Source: JANXLS01 sp038227045
GTDB lineage: Bacteria > Planctomycetota > SZUA-567 > H5-PLA8
Assembly: GCA_038227045.1 (NCBI GenBank)
Contig: JBBRQD010000101.1
Span: forward strand, 1 to 18,880
Direction of reading: 5' to 3'
Length of the DNA: 18,880 nucleotides
The translations under genes were made by a program, and so were the position numbers. The notes beneath the pieces are model-generated. The model saw nothing but the letters and a program-made list of their open reading frames with translations, searched no databases and was not told the origin of the DNA. This document shows positions 16,044-18,880 of this stretch, one piece after another (position 1 is the first letter of the stretch; every line of letters starts with the position of its first letter).

Positions 16044-17315
16044 ATGGCTCATGTTGCCGCCTCAGCTCTAACCCGTCGAACATTTCTTCGTGCAGCGGGA
16101 GCATCGCTGGCGCTGCCATTTCTTGATGCCATGCGTCCCGCCTTTGCCGCCGAGCTCGAATCGCCGCGCCGGATCATCGCGATCTGCACAAACCTCGGTG
16201 TGCTTGAAAAGAATTTCTTCCCTGCGGAAACCGGGCGCGATTACGCGCTCACGCCGTATCTCGAGACACTGAAGGATTTTCGGAATCAATTCACCGTCTT
16301 CTCCGGCACGTCGCACCCTGATGTAACTGGCGGCCATTCGGCCGAGGCAACGTTCCTCACCGCCGCCCCTCAACCGGGTACAGCGTCGTTCCGAAACAGC
16401 ATTTCGCTTGATCAATTTGCCGCTGAGCGCATTGGAATTAATACGCGTGTCCCCGCACTCTCGCTAGTCGTCTCGAAAAGCGGCAACCAATCGCTGTCAT
16501 TCACTTCGAGCGGCGTAATGCTGCCCGCGGAGCGCAGTCCTGCCCAAGTCTTCAAGGCGCTCTTCGTTGCCGGCGACGCCGTATCTGTGGAAAAGCAGGT
16601 CGAACAACTGCGCACTGGCCGCAGCATCCTGGACTCCGTGGCGGCGCGCGCGGCGGCCTTGCAGAAGCAACTCGGCAGCGGCGATCGGGAGCGCCTCGAC
16701 CAATATTTCACTTCAGTTCGCGAAGTAGAGCGCCGGCTTCTCATCGCCGAGGAATGGGAACGCAAGCCCAAGCCCAAAGTGGATGTGCCCGTGCCCAAAG
16801 ATGGCGAATACCTCCTCGAAAAACTCGGCGCAATGTATGATCTCGCACAACTAGCGTTCGCCACTGACAGCACGCGGCTCATTTCAATTCTCGTGAAGCT
16901 CGACGGATTCAGTGAGCACATTCCCGGCGTCGGTACCGAGAGCCACAACCTTTCCCACCACGTCGGTCGCGAAGACAAACTGCGCGAACTGAAGAACTTG
17001 GAACTCGCGCAATTCCAGCAGCTCGCGGCTCTTTTCAAACGCCTGCAGTCCAGCAAAGAAGGGGGCGCGACTTTGCTCGACCGCACCCAGGTGCTTTATG
17101 GCAGCAACCTCGGCAACGGTAACAATCACGATACGAAGAACATGCCCATGCTACTGGCCGGTGGCGGTTTCAAACACGGCCAGCACCTGGCGTTCGACAA
17201 ACAGAAAAACTACCCATTGCCTAACTTGTATGTGTCCATGTTACAGCGTCTGGGAATAGAAACGGAGAAATTCGCTTCCAGCACAGGCACAATGAAAGGA
17301 TTGGAGGTTTTCTAG
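16044..17315 (+). CDS. DUF1552 family protein with Tat signal
   Basis: The ATG follows AAGGA by eight bases and lies 12 bases after the DUF1592 stop, so the two are cotranscribed. The 423-residue product begins with a twin-arginine signal (TRRTFLRAAGASLALPFLDAM), implying export in folded form and perhaps a cofactor. The rest reads as DUF1552: RRIIAICTNLGVLEKNFFP, TVFSGTSHPDVTGGHSAEATFLT, an LDSVAARAAALQKQLGSGDRERLDQY helix region, and a C-terminal LLDRTQVLYGSNLGNGN segment with GLEVF at the end. The fold recalls DUF1501 and sulfatase/alkaline-phosphatase-like proteins, but the catalytic function of the family is not known. Pairing with a DUF1592 protein is the normal arrangement in Verrucomicrobiota and Planctomycetota. 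Length is close to the usual ~430-450. Confidence 0.9.
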   Translation: MAHVAASALTRRTFLRAAGASLALPFLDAMRPAFAAELESPRRIIAICTNLGVLEKNFFPAETGRDYALTPYLETLKDFRNQFTVFSGTSHPDVTGGHSAEATFLTAAPQPGTASFRNSISLDQFAAERIGINTRVPALSLVVSKSGNQSLSFTSSGVMLPAERSPAQVFKALFVAGDAVSVEKQVEQLRTGRSILDSVAARAAALQKQLGSGDRERLDQYFTSVREVERRLLIAEEWERKPKPKVDVPVPKDGEYLLEKLGAMYDLAQLAFATDSTRLISILVKLDGFSEHIPGVGTESHNLSHHVGREDKLRELKNLELAQFQQLAALFKRLQSSKEGGATLLDRTQVLYGSNLGNGNNHDTKNMPMLLAGGGFKHGQHLAFDKQKNYPLPNLYVSMLQRLGIETEKFASSTGTMKGLEVF

Positions 17316-17381
17316 AGAGCAGCCGGGCTGCACTTCGGTACATTTGGATGAAGTGTTTCCCCGTCCTTTTCGGAGTAAACC

Positions 17382-18452
17382 ATGAGGTGTGTCAGATCAG
17401 TAATCTTGCTGTTGATTTCGACAGCATTGGCCGGTGCAGAAATTCCAAAACCCGACGATGCTCCAAAGCCGTTTTCGCCCGAGCAAAGCGCCGCGGCTTT
17501 CGGACTTCCGCCGGGCTTTCGCATGAGTCTCATTGCCAGCGAGCCGCTCATCGCGTCTCCTTCATGCATCTGCTGGGATGAACGCGGTCGCACTTTTGTT
17601 AGCGAGTTGCACGGCTACAACCTCGCCGGTCAGCTTGACATTGAAGAACTCAACAAATCCGGCCAGCTCGACAATCAGGTTCGGCGTGTTCAAGCCGACG
17701 AAAAGTTCAAACGCGCGGCCATGAAGCGCACCGTCGGCGCGGTGAAGTTGCTCAGTGCCTCGAAAGGCTCCGATCGCCTGGACAACGTCGAAGTCTGGGC
17801 CGCCGATCTTCCGCCGGTCTATGGCATTGTCCCCGCGCGCGGCGGCATCATCGCGGCCTGCGCTCCCGACATCGTCTTCTTGAAAGACAGCAAGGGCGAC
17901 GGCCATTGCGACATCCGCGAAGTGCTCTTCACTGGCTTCCCCATCGGTGAACTCGAACGCGGCGTCAACGCGCCGATGTGGGGCGTCGATGGTTGGATTT
18001 ACTTCGGGCGCGGCTGGGGCGGCGGCAAGATCACCGGGCCGCATTTGGCGCAGCCGGTGAATTTGTCGGGTTCCGATTTCCGCATTCGCCCCGACGGCAG
18101 TGCGATCGAACCTGTCACGGGCGGTGCGCACACGTTCGGATTCGCCATGACCGACACCGGTGACCGCTTCGTCACCAACACCACCATGGCGGGAATCTAT
18201 GTCGCGCCCCTGGCCTGGCGTTATCTCGTGCGCAATCCCGACGCCAGTGCGTCCGCGCTTGAAGTCGCGTCCGGCGACAAACGCGTCTACCCGCTCGCCC
18301 CGCCCCACCCTTGGCGCAAAAAGCGCGCGGACGATCCCGCCTATTTCAAATATTACAACAGCCGCTATGGCGCGGCGGAGAGCGAAGCCGACGGCTGGTT
18401 CACGTCGGTTTGCGGCCCCTTTATTTATCAGGACCGCGCGCTGCCTGCGTCC
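17382..18452 (+). pseudogene. PVC-type membrane-bound dehydrogenase, 5' part only, broken by an IS
   Basis: A GGAG six bases before the ATG gives a good start. The 357 family-like residues begin with a signal peptide (SVILLLISTALAGAE). They continue with the beta-propeller part of the Pirellula/Verrucomicrobium membrane-bound dehydrogenase family: LPPGFRMSLIASEPLIASP, CICWDERGRTFVSELHGY, LKDSKGDGHCDIREVLFTGF, APMWGVDGWIYFGRG, HTFGFAMTDTGDRFVTNTT. Homology holds to VCGPFIYQDRALPA and ends near 18450. The frame then runs through about 56 unrelated residues of IS DNA to a stop at 18618-18620. The family is usually several hundred residues longer, with HEAT-like and C-terminal cytochrome c domains carrying CxxCH. 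Those parts would be beyond the IS or lost. The truncated form lacks the heme and should not transfer electrons. It follows DUF1552 by 66 bases and was probably the third gene of that operon. Confidence 0.85.
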
Positions 18453-18880
18453 TGTTCAAAAACTATGATTTGGCTTAAAACCAAGGTGAGCAGTAGGTTG
18501 ACCGACGATTTTGATAACGAAAGATCGTTTCGGATACCGAAGGCAAGGTGGCGCAGGGTATGCGCGGCGACGTGCGGGCAGATTTTCAGCTCATTGATAT
18601 TCGAATACGACAGAATTTGACATCACGCCGCGACGTGATAATAGTGATTGAGCAGCCCGCCGAGCCACGACAGACATTGTACTTCGTCGGGCTTTGGCGG
18701 ATCGTGAGCGGGCATCGCTGATTTTTGTGACAACGGCTGGTTGTTGAGCGATTGATGTGGACGATGCGTGTTGTACCAATCGACATATTGAGTGGCAATC
18801 AAGCGCATGTGCACTTCGCCGAAGACGATGAAGTGATCCAGGCATTCGCGCCGGAAGGATTGAACCCATCGTTCGGCGTA
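18453..18880 (-). mobile_element. Insertion sequence, one end inside the dehydrogenase gene (partial)
   Basis: Dehydrogenase homology ends at about 18450 and the DNA changes to AT-richer sequence beginning TGTTCAAAAACTATG at 18453. About 170 non-coding bases follow before the stop codon of a minus-strand transposase. The element therefore points into the broken gene and its 5' half lies beyond the window. The exact base of the boundary is estimated to within a few bases. Neither inverted repeats nor a target duplication can be checked without the other end. Confidence 0.72.
18623..18880 (-). CDS. IS transposase, C-terminal 85 residues (partial)
   Basis: The minus strand from 18880 is open without a start in the window and ends in TGA (18623-18625). 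It reads YAERWVQSFRRECLDHFIVFGE, then VDWYNTHRPHQSLNN, and ends WLGGLLNHYYHVAA. This is the end of the retroviral integrase-like (rve) catalytic core of IS3/IS481-type transposases. The glutamate of FRRECLDH is the usual third catalytic residue of the DDE triad, and YNTHRPHQSLN is the conserved block after it. The N-terminal DNA-binding domain and the two aspartates lie outside the window. It would catalyse cut-and-paste or copy-out transposition. No disabling change is seen in this part, so the element may be recent. The choice between IS3 and IS481 families is open. Confidence 0.88.
   Translation of the reverse strand, partial: YAERWVQSFRRECLDHFIVFGEVHMRLIATQYVDWYNTHRPHQSLNNQPLSQKSAMPAHDPPKPDEVQCLSWLGGLLNHYYHVAA

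Overview
The window looks like an accessory stretch of a Verrucomicrobiota (PVC superphylum) chromosome. It is moderately GC-rich. It carries ECF sigma factors of the Rhodopirellula/Verrucomicrobium type, each translationally coupled to a membrane FecR-like protein, plus DUF1592-type cytochrome, DUF1552 and PVC-type membrane-bound dehydrogenase genes. This combination is characteristic of Verrucomicrobiota and Planctomycetota; the exact lineage cannot be fixed from the sequence alone.

Layout. (1) 1-924 is debris: an IS21-like terminus cuts an ECF sigma gene off after region 2 (93-392, minus), followed by a frameshifted internal katG fragment (557-924). (2) 1034-7928 is module A on the plus strand: ECF sigma, FecR/anti-sigma-like protein with a jelly-roll-like ectodomain, a large secreted beta-helix/Ig/PKD protein, and a secreted GH42-like glycoside hydrolase. 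(3) 7929-8736 holds no intact gene: palindromes and a decayed IS4-type transposase. (4) 8762-10270 (minus) is a secreted 502-residue protein that may be a TIM-barrel hydrolase. (5) 10446-18452 is module B on the plus strand: ECF sigma, FecR-like protein with a CBM9/DOMON-like ectodomain, DUF1592 cytochrome-type protein, DUF1552 Tat protein, and a PVC-type dehydrogenase broken by an insertion sequence whose transposase (18623-18880, minus) runs off the window.

How the genes may work together. Each module pairs a sigma factor with a single-pass membrane FecR protein whose outer part resembles a ligand- or carbohydrate-binding domain, followed by exported proteins. The simplest reading is surface or periplasmic sensing of a polymer that releases or activates the sigma factor. 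The strongest new signal is a shared element, CGGTCAAT-N16-GT, found three times in intergenic DNA of module B. It lies upstream of the sigma gene, upstream of the divergent 502-residue gene, and upstream of the DUF1592 operon, each time in the right orientation. It is a candidate promoter for the module B sigma factor and would tie these genes into one regulon. No tRNA, rRNA or CRISPR array was seen.
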